Assembly (NCBI GenBank): GCA_946887065.1 | Contig: CAMPKL010000183.1 | Location: 1-7,035, forward strand | Origin: an uncultured Bryobacterales bacterium | GTDB taxonomy: Bacteria > Acidobacteriota > Terriglobia > Bryobacterales > UBA6623 | Length of the DNA stretch: 7,035 nt | Reading direction: 5' to 3' | Shown: piece after piece, positions 1 through 6,838 of the stretch | Layout of the letters: the number at the start of each line of letters is the position of its first letter | How positions within the stretch are numbered: position 1 is the first letter of the stretch | Made by a program: the position numbers and the translations under genes | Notes under the pieces: model-generated | What the model was told of the DNA's origin: nothing | The model's database searches: none | Seen by the model: only the letters and a program-made list of their open reading frames with translations

Positions 1-405
1 GGAATCATCGACCTGCACTTTGAGGATGCCGACGGCTCGGTGCTAGTCGACTACAAGACTGTTCGCGTCAGCGAAGCCGAGGCCGCGGTCAAGGCCGAGG
101 AGTACGCCCTGCAAATGCGCCTGTACGCCTTGGCGCTGGAGTTGGAAGGCCATAAGCCCGCCCGTGCCGCGCTTTTTTTCTTGCGCCTCGGGAAGGCCGT
201 CGAGGTGTCCTTGGACGCCCAATCTCTGACAGTGGCCGCCCGCCAGGTCGAGGAGCTCTTCTTGGCACAGGAGTCGCAGGAGTTTCCGCTGAAGATAGCC
301 GGGCACTGCCGGCGCTGTCCGCACTACCAAGGCCTCTGCCCTGCCCAGCTGCCGTACAAATCTAATGGCGCCGGAAAGGGCCAGCTGAAGCTATTCGCGG
401 ACTAG
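1..405 (+). CDS. AddA/UvrD-type helicase-nuclease, C-terminal PD-(D/E)XK nuclease part (5' end outside window)
   Basis: The frame is open from base 1, so this is the last 134 residues of a larger protein. It shows the core of a RecB-family PD-(D/E)XK nuclease: GIIDL (Asp4), then VDYKT (Asp17, Lys19), then a helix with Tyr35, Gln38 and Tyr42 in a YxxQxxxY arrangement, as in the nuclease end of AddA-like helicases. In that family the nuclease cuts DNA unwound by the SF1 helicase during double-strand break processing. Near the end, Cys103, Cys106 and Cys113 form CX2CX6C, close to the three C-terminal cysteines of the AddB/Cas4 iron-sulphur cluster; a fourth cysteine would have to lie upstream of the window. 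The last residues contain QLKLF (128-132), which fits the QLxLF beta-clamp-binding motif. The helicase part is not visible, so AddA, another UvrD-like fusion or an AddB-like protein cannot be fully separated. The stop overlaps that of the convergent next gene by 4 bases. Confidence 0.8.
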   Translation, partial: GIIDLHFEDADGSVLVDYKTVRVSEAEAAVKAEEYALQMRLYALALELEGHKPARAALFFLRLGKAVEVSLDAQSLTVAARQVEELFLAQESQEFPLKIAGHCRRCPHYQGLCPAQLPYKSNGAGKGQLKLFAD

Positions 406-698
406 GCACGCAAGGCTTTCGCGATCGCCGCTTCGAGAGCTTCCTTCGAAAGCTTCGTGCTGATGAACAGTTCCTGCCGCGCTCCGGCCGCCAGCGCAAT
501 GCCTTTCCAGCCGTTCTGAGTGGGAATGGTCACCCCGATTTTGACCGGGCCGCGGGCTTTGCGCACCTTTCGAATGACGCCAGGGACGATGGAAGCGATG
601 GAATCGTTGTCGGCCAACAGCGTCTCCAGTACAGGCCTGAGGCCGTCGATGATCGAGTGTTCGATCTTGAGACGGTCGTTGACGGCTCGTAGGCGCAT
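402..698 (-). CDS. DUF2103-like small conserved protein, function unknown
   Basis: A 98-residue protein on the minus strand. The segment KIEHSIIDGLRPVLETLL, followed by a short stretch ending in SIVPGVI, a basic loop (residues 43-50), a beta-strand-like KIGVTIPT, and a QELFIS strand, resembles from memory the DUF2103 family of small prokaryotic proteins. Members have been labelled putative metal-binding, but this copy has no cysteine and only one histidine (His14), so that label has no visible support here. I chose the ATG at 698 because a GAGAG Shine-Dalgarno-like sequence lies 5 bases upstream (704-708). The frame stays open to an ATG at 839, but residues encoded beyond 698 run through the intergenic palindrome and antisense to the P-loop codons of der, and look like chance sequence. 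It is divergent from der and convergent with the helicase-nuclease. No transmembrane segment or signal peptide is seen. Being a real gene is likely; the family assignment is moderate. Confidence 0.7.
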   Translation of the reverse strand: MRLRAVNDRLKIEHSIIDGLRPVLETLLADNDSIASIVPGVIRKVRKARGPVKIGVTIPTQNGWKGIALAAGARQELFISTKLSKEALEAAIAKALRA

Positions 699-718
699 GG
701 CGTCTCTCACGGTATCAT
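690..718 (+). promoter_or_regulatory. Candidate promoter for the der operon
   Basis: TATCAT at 713-718 matches the sigma-70 -10 consensus in five of six positions. The hexamer 17 bases upstream (TAGGCG, 690-695) is a poor -35. If used, transcription would start near 725, immediately before the perfect stem-loop at 726-749, so the mRNA would begin with a hairpin. This rests on motif inspection only; the organism's promoter consensus is unknown. Confidence 0.25.
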
Positions 719-725
719 CGAGATA

Positions 726-749
726 GGGCGCGGCGTTTAGACCGCGCCC
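726..749. repeat. Perfect 8-bp inverted repeat in the divergent intergenic region
   Basis: GGGCGCGG (726-733) and CCGCGCCC (742-749) are exact reverse complements separated by 8 bases. The repeat sits midway between the DUF2103 start at 698 and the der start at 772. In RNA it would be a very stable GC stem. No T-run follows directly on either strand, so it is not a typical intrinsic terminator. It could be an operator dyad or a 5' leader stem-loop of the der mRNA; the sequence does not decide between them. Confidence 0.6.
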
Positions 750-771
750 GCTTGCCGTCTGCGGCCTTGTT

Positions 772-2097
772 TTGTCGAACCCCTTACCCATCCTCGTCGT
801 CGTAGGACGCCCCAATGTCGGGAAGTCCACTCTTTTCAATCGCCTGACTCACAGCCGTCGAGCCATTGTCGGGGACCAACCGGGAATCACCCGCGACCGC
901 ATTAAGCTCGAGGCGAAGTGGAGAGATCGCCGCTTCCTGGTCACGGACACGGGCGGCATGACCTTCGGCGAAGCGGGCGAATTTCCCGAACTGATCAACG
1001 AGCGGGTGCGCATGGCGGTGGAGGAAGCCGACCACATCGTCTTCGTCGTGGACGGGCGTTCGGAACTGACTAGGGATGACCGCGAGTTAGCGGATTACCT
1101 GCGTCGCAGCGGCCGTCCGGTCACTGTAGCGGTGAACAAGTGCGACACGGACCGCGGCGATGAGATGGCGGCGGCGTTTTACGAGTTAAGTTTGGGTGAT
1201 CCCCTGCCGGTCTCCGCTGAACACGACCGCGGCATCGACGAGCTGCTGGATAAGGCCACCGAAGACTTCCCCGCCATCGAGGATGAGGCCGAGCCGGAAG
1301 AAAGATTGATCAAGGTCGCCATCGTCGGGCGGCCAAACGTCGGCAAATCGACGTTGTTGAACCGCCTCACGGGCGGCGAGCACTCTATCGTCTCCCCGAC
1401 CGCCGGAACAACCCGCGACGCCGTGGACGTAACGATCGAGCGCGACGGCGTCCGCTTCGAATTCGTCGATACGGCCGGAATCCGGCGCAAGGGCAAGACC
1501 AAGGAAATGGCCGAGAAGCTGAGCGTGATGATGGCCCAGCGCCACGTACGCTTGGCGCACGTGGTCATCATGATGCTCGATGCGGTCGAGGGCGTGACGG
1601 CGCTGGACGCCAACATCGCCGGCTACGCGCACGAGGCGGGGCGAGGCGTAATCCTCGTCGTCAACAAGTGGGACCAGTTGTCCGGGGTGGAGCAGGGCGC
1701 CTTCGAACGGGACGTTCGCGACAAGTTGAAATATCTCGATTACGCCCCCGTTGCGATCGTTTCCGCTTTGAAGGGCTACAAGACCGATTCTTTGTATCCG
1801 CTAATCCGCAAGGTCTACCGTGAGTGGAATAAGCGTATCGGCACGGGCGAGCTGAACCGTTTTTTGGGGACCGTGGACTTCGACCGCGTCACGGTACCAG
1901 GCTTTACCAAGCCGAAGATCGGTTACGTGACGCAAGCCGGCACCGCTCCGCCCACTTTCGTGTTCTTTACGAACAGCAGCGAGGCGTTCCATTTCGGTCT
2001 GGAACGCTTCTTGATCAACCAGTTGAGAAAGGCCTTCCGCTTCGAAGGGGCGCCGATCATCATTAAGAATCGGGCCAAGAAGAAAGGCTCCGTATAA
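772..2097 (+). CDS. der: Ribosome-assembly GTPase Der (EngA)
   Basis: 441 residues, the usual size for Der (about 436-490). Der is an essential cytoplasmic GTPase that acts in maturation of the 50S ribosomal subunit. It has two tandem G domains and a C-terminal KH-like domain, and all are present. Domain 1: GRPNVGKS at 12-19, Thr40 in GITRD, DTGG at 59-62, NKCD at 122-125, SAE at 148-150. An acidic linker follows (about 165-178). Domain 2: GRPNVGKS at 186-193, TTRD at 213-216, DTAG at 233-236, NKWD at 298-301, SAL at 331-333. The KH-like domain spans about 350-435, with the family's PKIGYVTQ and PPTFVFF segments and a basic tail. The start is TTG: it is the only start-type codon between the upstream in-frame stop (724-726) and the P-loop, and gives the normal short lead of 11 residues before the first P-loop. 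No clear Shine-Dalgarno precedes it, so initiation may be weak or the start misread. It is first of the der-pheA-lon group. Confidence 0.97.
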   Translation: MSNPLPILVVVGRPNVGKSTLFNRLTHSRRAIVGDQPGITRDRIKLEAKWRDRRFLVTDTGGMTFGEAGEFPELINERVRMAVEEADHIVFVVDGRSELTRDDRELADYLRRSGRPVTVAVNKCDTDRGDEMAAAFYELSLGDPLPVSAEHDRGIDELLDKATEDFPAIEDEAEPEERLIKVAIVGRPNVGKSTLLNRLTGGEHSIVSPTAGTTRDAVDVTIERDGVRFEFVDTAGIRRKGKTKEMAEKLSVMMAQRHVRLAHVVIMMLDAVEGVTALDANIAGYAHEAGRGVILVVNKWDQLSGVEQGAFERDVRDKLKYLDYAPVAIVSALKGYKTDSLYPLIRKVYREWNKRIGTGELNRFLGTVDFDRVTVPGFTKPKIGYVTQAGTAPPTFVFFTNSSEAFHFGLERFLINQLRKAFRFEGAPIIIKNRAKKKGSV

Positions 2098-2098
2098 T
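2070..2098 (+). promoter_or_regulatory. Candidate internal promoter for pheA-lon (perfect TATAAT)
   Basis: TATAAT at 2093-2098 is a perfect -10 hexamer spanning the der stop codon, in GC-rich surroundings. The -35 at 17 bases (TCGGGC, 2070-2075) is poor and there is no TG extension. Initiation near 2105 would leave a leader of about 35 bases before pheA. The hexamer also lies in the loop of a small inverted repeat, GCTCC (2087-2091) and GGAGC (2099-2103). The match could be chance. Confidence 0.3.
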
Positions 2099-2139
2099 GG
2101 AGCGACCCGAACGAGTAGCCGCCAGCCGATACCATTCCC

Positions 2140-2976
2140 ATGGCCAGAATCACCGTCGCATTTCAGGGCGCAAGGGGCGCATTTAGCGAGCAGGCTTGCA
2201 GGCAGCTGCTTGGCGACGACCTGATCTTGAAGCCGCTGGAGCGCTTCGCGGACATCTACGAGGCTCTGGAACAGAAGAAAGTTCGCTATGCCGTCGCCCC
2301 CATCGAAAATACGCTAGCGGGCTCGGTGCACGAGAACTACGACCACCTGATTCAGTACCAGTTTCCGATCATCGCGGAAACGAGAGTCCGCATCGTGCAC
2401 AACCTGATAGGACGTCCCGGAGCGAAGTTCGCGGATATCAAGCGGGCCATCTCGCATCCAGTGGCGCTCGGGCAGTGTCTGACTTTCTTCAAGGCCAATC
2501 GGCAGATCCGCGCGGAGAGCCATTACGACACTGGGGGCAGCGTCAAGACCGTGATGGAGGGCAGTGATCCGACCGTGGCTGCGATCGCGTCATCCGCCGC
2601 GGCGGAGTATTACGGAGCCGAGATCTTGAGGCGTGAAATAGAGGACAACCGTGAAAACTTCACGCGGTTCTTCCTGCTGACGAGGAAGGCTCCGAAGAAA
2701 CCAGCCGAGACAGCCGGAGAGATGAAGACTTCAGTCGCTTTCATCACCAAGAACAGTCCCGGATCGTTGTTCCGCTGCATGAGCGCGCTCGCCCTGCGAG
2801 ACTTAAGTCTGACGAAGATTGAGTCTCGGCCCCTGAAAGGCCGGCCGTGGGAATACATGTTCTACGTGGACTTCTTGGGGTCGCCGGAGGACCCGCGATG
2901 GCGCCATGCAATGAACCAACTGGAAGAGATGACCGAGCAGCTCGCCGTGTTAGGCTGCTATCCCCAAGCAATGTAA
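2140..2976 (+). CDS. pheA: Prephenate dehydratase (monofunctional, with ACT domain)
   Basis: 278 residues, typical of the stand-alone enzyme, with no chorismate mutase domain at the N-terminus. It converts prephenate to phenylpyruvate by loss of water and CO2 in cytoplasmic phenylalanine synthesis. Catalytic domain (about 4-182): GARGAFSE (10-17), PIENTLAGSV (54-63), SHPVALGQC (105-113), DTGGSVK (130-136), AAIAS (147-151) and NFTRFFLL (173-180), which holds the TRF triad of the active site with Thr175. The regulatory ACT domain (about 197-275) has the ESRP motif at 228-231; the usual GAL(V) Phe-binding motif reads GSLF (208-211), so feedback inhibition by Phe is likely, with a Ser for Ala change. 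The ATG at 2140 places GARGAFSE at the normal position; no strong Shine-Dalgarno precedes it. It lies 42 bases after der and 11 before lon. A separate chorismate mutase gene is expected elsewhere in the genome. Confidence 0.96.
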   Translation: MARITVAFQGARGAFSEQACRQLLGDDLILKPLERFADIYEALEQKKVRYAVAPIENTLAGSVHENYDHLIQYQFPIIAETRVRIVHNLIGRPGAKFADIKRAISHPVALGQCLTFFKANRQIRAESHYDTGGSVKTVMEGSDPTVAAIASSAAAEYYGAEILRREIEDNRENFTRFFLLTRKAPKKPAETAGEMKTSVAFITKNSPGSLFRCMSALALRDLSLTKIESRPLKGRPWEYMFYVDFLGSPEDPRWRHAMNQLEEMTEQLAVLGCYPQAM

Positions 2977-2978
2977 GC

Positions 2979-2984
2979 AGGTGA
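2979..2984 (+). promoter_or_regulatory. Ribosome binding site of lon
   Basis: AGGTGA lies 3 bases before the ATG at 2988, beginning just after the pheA stop (2974-2976). It is the clearest Shine-Dalgarno of the plus-strand genes, although the spacing is short. It supports the ATG at 2988 and suggests lon is translated from a pheA-lon transcript. Confidence 0.6.
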
Positions 2985-2987
2985 CGG

Positions 2988-5456
2988 ATGGCTACCGAGG
3001 AAACCAGCGAAAACCTTTCCATCGAAGCGGCGAAGAAAGCCGCGTTGAGCGGCCAGGACGATGAACCGCTTGCCCTGCTGACCGTGCGGGACACCGTACT
3101 CTTCCCCCATGCGGTCATGCCGCTCAACGTGGGCCGCCCGAGTTCGGTGGCTCTGATCGAGTCGCTCGGCGAGGCCAAAAAGATCGGCGTCGTGGCGCAG
3201 CAGGACCCGAGTTTGGACGACCCGGAGCCTGAAGATCTTTATCGGATTGGCGCTCTGGCGATCATCCACAAAGTCGTTCGAATGCCGAATCAGACGTTGT
3301 TGATTTTTACGGAAGGTCTGAGCCGTATCCGGATCAAGGAGTATCGCGAGAAGGAGCCCTTTTACAAGGTTTCTTACGACACCATCGTTGAGGCCGAACC
3401 TCAAGTCGATTCGGTGTTGGAGGCGCTTCGCCAGAATGCGTTGAGCTTGTTCAACGACATCATCGAGTTGTCGCCCTCGTTGTCTGACGATGTCTTGCAG
3501 ATGGTGAGGAACCTGGACGAACCGGGAAGACAAGCGGACTTCATCGCGGCGACGATTCCCAGCCTGGGCTCGGCGGAGAAGCAATCCGTCCTGGAAGAGC
3601 TCGATATCCGCAAACGGCTGGAGATGCTCTTGCGGCTGCTCTCGAAAGAGCACGAAGTATTGGAACTGCGCAGTAAGATCCAGTCGCAAGTGCAGGATCA
3701 GCTTTCGCAAACTCAGCGCGAGTTTTATCTGCGCGAGCAGATGAAAGCGATTCAAAAGGAACTGGGCGAACAAGACGAGCAGGCGGACGTCGAGGACCTG
3801 CGCAAGCAGGTGGAACAGTCGAAGATGCCGGCCGAGGCCAAGAAGGAAGCAGAGAGAGAGGTCAAGCGGTTGTCGCGCATGAATCCGGCTTCGGCCGACT
3901 ACACCGTGGCCCGAACCTACTTGGACTGGCTGGTCGCGTTGCCCTGGCAGAAGTCGTCGGGCAAGCGCGTGGATATCGTTAAGGCTGCAGCGGTCTTGGA
4001 CGAAGATCACTACGATTTGGAGAAGGTCAAGGAACGCATCCTAGACTACCTGGCCGTGCTGCAACTGAAGCCGCAGTTGAAAGGGCCAATCCTGTGCCTT
4101 GCGGGACCTCCAGGCGTGGGCAAGACTTCGCTCGGTAAGTCCATCGCGCGCGCCTTGGGCCGCAAGTTCATTCGGATGTCGCTGGGCGGCATGCACGACG
4201 AGGCGGAGATACGCGGTCATCGCCGGACGTACATCGGCGCCTTGCCCGGTCAGGTCATACAGGGGATCAAGCGCGCCGGAACGAACGACCCGGTCTTCAT
4301 CCTCGATGAGATCGACAAACTGGGCAGAGACTTTCGCGGCGACCCGGCATCGGCGCTGCTCGAAGTGCTGGACCCAGCGCAAAACAGCACATTCCGGGAC
4401 CACTACCTCGATACGCCGTTCGATTTATCGAAGGTCCTATTCATCACGACGGCGAATGTGATCGACCCGATCCCTGGGCCGCTGCTGGACCGCATGGAAG
4501 TGCTGGAGCTTCAAGGCTACACGGAGTTTGAAAAGCTGCAGATTGCCAAAAGCTATTTGATTCCGCGCCAAGTGGAGGAGAACGGCCTGGATGCCAAGGA
4601 TATAGCGTTTTCAGACGACGCAATCCGGTTTCTGATTCGGCGCTACACGCGCGAGGCCGGCGTTCGCAACCTTGAGCGTGAAATCGGAACGATCTGCCGC
4701 AAACAGGCTAGGCGTATCGCCGAGAAATTGTCGCGTTCCAAGTCGAAAAAAGTCAATGAGGGGAAGAAGCTGAACATCACCCCCGAGATAGTGGAAGAGT
4801 CTTTGCGCTCCCCGCGCTACCGGGAGGAGTTGGAAATCGCGGAACGTACGGAGCGGCCGGGCGTGGCGTTGGGCCTCGCGTGGACTGCCGCCGGCGGCGA
4901 CGTGCTGTTCATCGAAGCAACGGCCATGCCGGGCGGCGGCAAGGGCATGGTGCTCACCGGGCAGCTCGGCAAGGTGATGCAAGAGTCAATGCAAGCGGCC
5001 CTGAGTTGGGTCCGCTCCCATGCGCCGCTGCTGAACATCGCTCCGAGCTATTTCCGCTCCAACGACCTGCACGTTCACGTGCCTGCGGGAGCGATTCCCA
5101 AAGATGGTCCGTCTGCGGGCGTAACAGTCGTTTCGGCCCTGGTTTCGCTGGCAACCGCTAGACGAGTACGCCCCTATGTCGCCATGACGGGCGAGATCAC
5201 CTTGAGCGGTAATGTATTGCCCGTCGGCGGAATCAAGGAGAAGGTTTTGGCGGCGCGGCGCTCCGGCGTGACCGAGGTCATTCTTCCGCACGAGAACGAA
5301 TCCGATGTCAAGGACGACCTCAACGCGGAGCAACTCGGCGACCTCAAGGTGCACTACGTGAAGTCGATCTCCGAGGTCATTGCGATCGCTCTCGAGAAGA
5401 AGAGCACAAAGAAAAAGGCCGTCCGAAAGAAGGCCGCGAAGCGCCGCCGCCGCTAG
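2988..5456 (+). CDS. lon: ATP-dependent protease Lon (S16 family)
   Basis: 822 residues, longer than the usual 770-785. Lon is a cytoplasmic hexamer that unfolds and degrades damaged proteins and short-lived regulators. Domains: LON N-domain about 27-215, with the family's [17 protein letters not shown] segment; helical linker rich in charged residues about 220-300, with the conserved [19 protein letters not shown] stretch; AAA+ module about 318-505 with Walker [10 protein letters not shown] (373-381), Walker B FILDEID (437-443) and sensor-1 Asn490; alpha subdomain to about 605; protease domain about 608-803 with the Ser-Lys dyad, Ser709 in PKDGPSAG and Lys752 in [10 protein letters not shown]. 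The Ser-Lys spacing of 43 equals that of E. coli Lon (Ser679, Lys722). Odd features are a 26-residue hydrophilic N-terminal lead and a C-terminal tail (804-822) with 13 Lys/Arg and no acidic residue. No heat-shock promoter or CIRCE element was seen just upstream; the gene follows pheA by 11 bases. Its stop overlaps the serS stop by 4 bases. Confidence 0.98.
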   Translation: MATEETSENLSIEAAKKAALSGQDDEPLALLTVRDTVLFPHAVMPLNVGRPSSVALIESLGEAKKIGVVAQQDPSLDDPEPEDLYRIGALAIIHKVVRMPNQTLLIFTEGLSRIRIKEYREKEPFYKVSYDTIVEAEPQVDSVLEALRQNALSLFNDIIELSPSLSDDVLQMVRNLDEPGRQADFIAATIPSLGSAEKQSVLEELDIRKRLEMLLRLLSKEHEVLELRSKIQSQVQDQLSQTQREFYLREQMKAIQKELGEQDEQADVEDLRKQVEQSKMPAEAKKEAEREVKRLSRMNPASADYTVARTYLDWLVALPWQKSSGKRVDIVKAAAVLDEDHYDLEKVKERILDYLAVLQLKPQLKGPILCLAGPPGVGKTSLGKSIARALGRKFIRMSLGGMHDEAEIRGHRRTYIGALPGQVIQGIKRAGTNDPVFILDEIDKLGRDFRGDPASALLEVLDPAQNSTFRDHYLDTPFDLSKVLFITTANVIDPIPGPLLDRMEVLELQGYTEFEKLQIAKSYLIPRQVEENGLDAKDIAFSDDAIRFLIRRYTREAGVRNLEREIGTICRKQARRIAEKLSRSKSKKVNEGKKLNITPEIVEESLRSPRYREELEIAERTERPGVALGLAWTAAGGDVLFIEATAMPGGGKGMVLTGQLGKVMQESMQAALSWVRSHAPLLNIAPSYFRSNDLHVHVPAGAIPKDGPSAGVTVVSALVSLATARRVRPYVAMTGEITLSGNVLPVGGIKEKVLAARRSGVTEVILPHENESDVKDDLNAEQLGDLKVHYVKSISEVIAIALEKKSTKKKAVRKKAAKRRRR

Positions 5457-6742
5457 ACCAGTGCGCCCTCAGGCGTAATTCGTTCGGCGTTGAGATAAGG
5501 CTGCAATGCGGCAGGAATTTCAACGCCCCCGTCCGCCTGCTGATAGTTCTCCAGGACCGCGACCCAGGTGCGGCCAACCGCGAGACCGCTGCCGTTGAGC
5601 GTGTGAACCAGTCGCGCTTTAGGCTTCGGGCCTGAGTTGTCGCGGAAACGAATCTTGGCGCGGCGTGCTTGGAAATCTTCAAAGTTCGAGCACGATGAGA
5701 TCTCCTTGTACTCGCCTAGGCCGGGAAGCCAGACTTCGAGATCATATGTCTTGGCGGCGCTAAAACCCATGTCGCCGCTGCAAAGAGTTACTTTGCGGTA
5801 CGGCAGGCCGAGGCGCTGCAAGATGTGTTCGGCGTCGGCGGTCAGCGATTCCAATTCCTCGTAGCTGGATTCGGGGTGCGCGAACTTCACCAGTTCGACC
5901 TTCTGGAACTGGTGTTGGCGGATGATGCCGCGGACATCACGCCCGTAAGATCCGGCCTCGGAGCGAAAGCACGGCGTATATGCTGTGAGCTTCACGGGCA
6001 GTTCGCCCTCCAACGTCTCATCCGCGTAGAGGTTCGTCAGCGGCACTTCGGCCGTCGGAATGAGCCAGTAGTCCGTGCCTTCGAGCTTGAAGAGATCATC
6101 GGCAAACTTGGGGAGTTGGCCCGTGCCCATCAGCGCATTGGAGTTGGCGACGAACGGAGGCAGCACCTCGGTGTAGCCGTGCTCCCTCGTGTGGATATCG
6201 AGAAAGAAGTTGATAAGCGCGCGTTCGAGTTTCGCGCCCGCGCCCATGTAGACGGCGAAGCGTGAGCCGGTAATCTTGGCGGCGCGCTCGAAGTCGAGGA
6301 TCCCCAGCCGGGGGCCAATATCCCAGTGAGCTTGCGGCTCAAATAGAAACTCCCGAGGAGAGCCCCAGCGCACCGTCTCGACGTTGGCAGACTCGTCTTT
6401 ACCCACAGGAACGGACTCGTGAGGAACGTTTGGAATGCGCGCCGCCAAGTTTTGCTGGGCGTCGTCGGCGGCCTGCACGTCTTCTTCGAGAGCCTTCGCT
6501 CGTTGGCCGATCTGCTTGCTCTTGGCGATAGCATCGCCTGCGTCCTCGCCGGCCTTCTTGGCTTTCGCGACCTGCGCGGAGAACTCGTTGACCTGCCGCT
6601 TGAGTTCTTCGATCTCAGCGATGGCAGTCCGACGGCGTTCGTCCGCTAGGACGAACTCGTCCAACAGGGCCGGGTCGGCGCGGCCTTCCAAACGCTGCTT
6701 CAGTGCGTCGAAGTCGCGCCTCAGACGGTTCAAATCGAGCAT
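5453..6742 (-). CDS. serS: Seryl-tRNA synthetase
   Basis: 429 residues, the normal length for a bacterial class II SerRS, which charges tRNA-Ser (and tRNA-Sec where present) with serine in the cytoplasm. The N-terminal part begins [12 protein letters not shown] and carries the long antiparallel coiled-coil arm that grips the tRNA variable arm (about 28-103, rich in Glu, Lys, Arg, Ala and Gln). The class II catalytic core follows: motif 1 around EVLPPFV (192-198), the serine-binding TAEVPLTN (230-237), motif 2 [16 protein letters not shown] (257-272) continuing to RQHQFQKVE, and motif 3 [18 protein letters not shown] (382-399) with its class-defining Arg. [13 protein letters not shown] (349-361) is also typical. 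No key residue is missing. The ATG at 6742 gives the standard N-terminus; only a weak GGA (about 9 bases upstream) precedes it. It lies 96 bases downstream of the probable tyrosine kinase on the same strand and is convergent with lon. Confidence 0.98.
   Translation of the reverse strand: MLDLNRLRRDFDALKQRLEGRADPALLDEFVLADERRRTAIAEIEELKRQVNEFSAQVAKAKKAGEDAGDAIAKSKQIGQRAKALEEDVQAADDAQQNLAARIPNVPHESVPVGKDESANVETVRWGSPREFLFEPQAHWDIGPRLGILDFERAAKITGSRFAVYMGAGAKLERALINFFLDIHTREHGYTEVLPPFVANSNALMGTGQLPKFADDLFKLEGTDYWLIPTAEVPLTNLYADETLEGELPVKLTAYTPCFRSEAGSYGRDVRGIIRQHQFQKVELVKFAHPESSYEELESLTADAEHILQRLGLPYRKVTLCSGDMGFSAAKTYDLEVWLPGLGEYKEISSCSNFEDFQARRAKIRFRDNSGPKPKARLVHTLNGSGLAVGRTWVAVLENYQQADGGVEIPAALQPYLNAERITPEGALV
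5462..5477 (+). terminator. Weak hairpin just after lon, possible terminator
   Basis: TGCGCC (5462-5467) and GGCGTA (5472-5477) can form a 6-bp stem, with one G-U pair in RNA, around a CTCA loop, five bases after the lon stop. Only ATTCGTT follows, not a true U-run, and the hairpin lies inside the end of the convergent serS coding region. It may assist termination of the der-pheA-lon transcript, or be chance. Confidence 0.2.
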
Positions 6743-6814
6743 GAACGTCCAGTGTAAACCGTCGCGGGCTCTACGATCTGGCGGCCGCGCCGCTTCCTCG
6801 GTACGGGTCGAGTC

Positions 6815-6827
6815 AACCGCGGCGGTT
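6815..6827. repeat. Short palindrome in the gap upstream of serS
   Basis: AACCG (6815-6819) and CGGTT (6823-6827) pair around a CGG loop, 11 bases after the stop of the minus-strand kinase gene. As RNA it is a 5-bp hairpin with no U-run behind it, so a weak terminator or a chance palindrome. The rest of the 96-base gap (6743-6838) shows a TTGACT at 6811-6816 on the minus strand but no good -10 at the right distance, and no small gene. Confidence 0.3.
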
Positions 6828-6838
6828 TCCTGGTTTAT

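Noticed and set aside
173..179. Run of seven T in the helicase-nuclease gene, possible slippage or frameshift site
   Set aside because: The frame continues with conserved sequence on both sides (LFFL), so there is no sign of a frameshift; no second frame product is plausible.
699..839. Longer versions of the DUF2103 protein starting at 839 or at the ATG at 791
   Set aside because: The added residues would be coded antisense to the der P-loop and through the palindrome; they do not look like protein, and the start at 698 has a better ribosome binding site.
2097..2186. 29-codon open frame starting in the der stop (TAATG), possible leader peptide of pheA
   Set aside because: It contains no phenylalanine codon run, overlaps the pheA start in another frame, and no attenuator pair of hairpins follows.
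2958..4010. 350-codon open frame on the minus strand, opposite lon
   Set aside because: It is antisense to strongly conserved Lon codons, has a composition rich in Arg, Leu, Gln and His with no recognisable motif, and no ribosome binding site that I can see.
5069..5082. Palindrome GCACGT-TC-ACGTGC inside lon
   Set aside because: It codes for the conserved LHVHVP segment before the Ser709 motif, so codon constraint explains it.
5825..6265. 146-codon open frame on the plus strand, opposite serS
   Set aside because: It is a shadow of the SerRS catalytic core on the other strand, with no recognisable motif.
6743..6838. Promoter for serS (TTGACT at 6811-6816, TACACT near 6755 on the minus strand)
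   Set aside because: The two hexamers are much too far apart to work together, and neither has a good partner at 16-18 bases.
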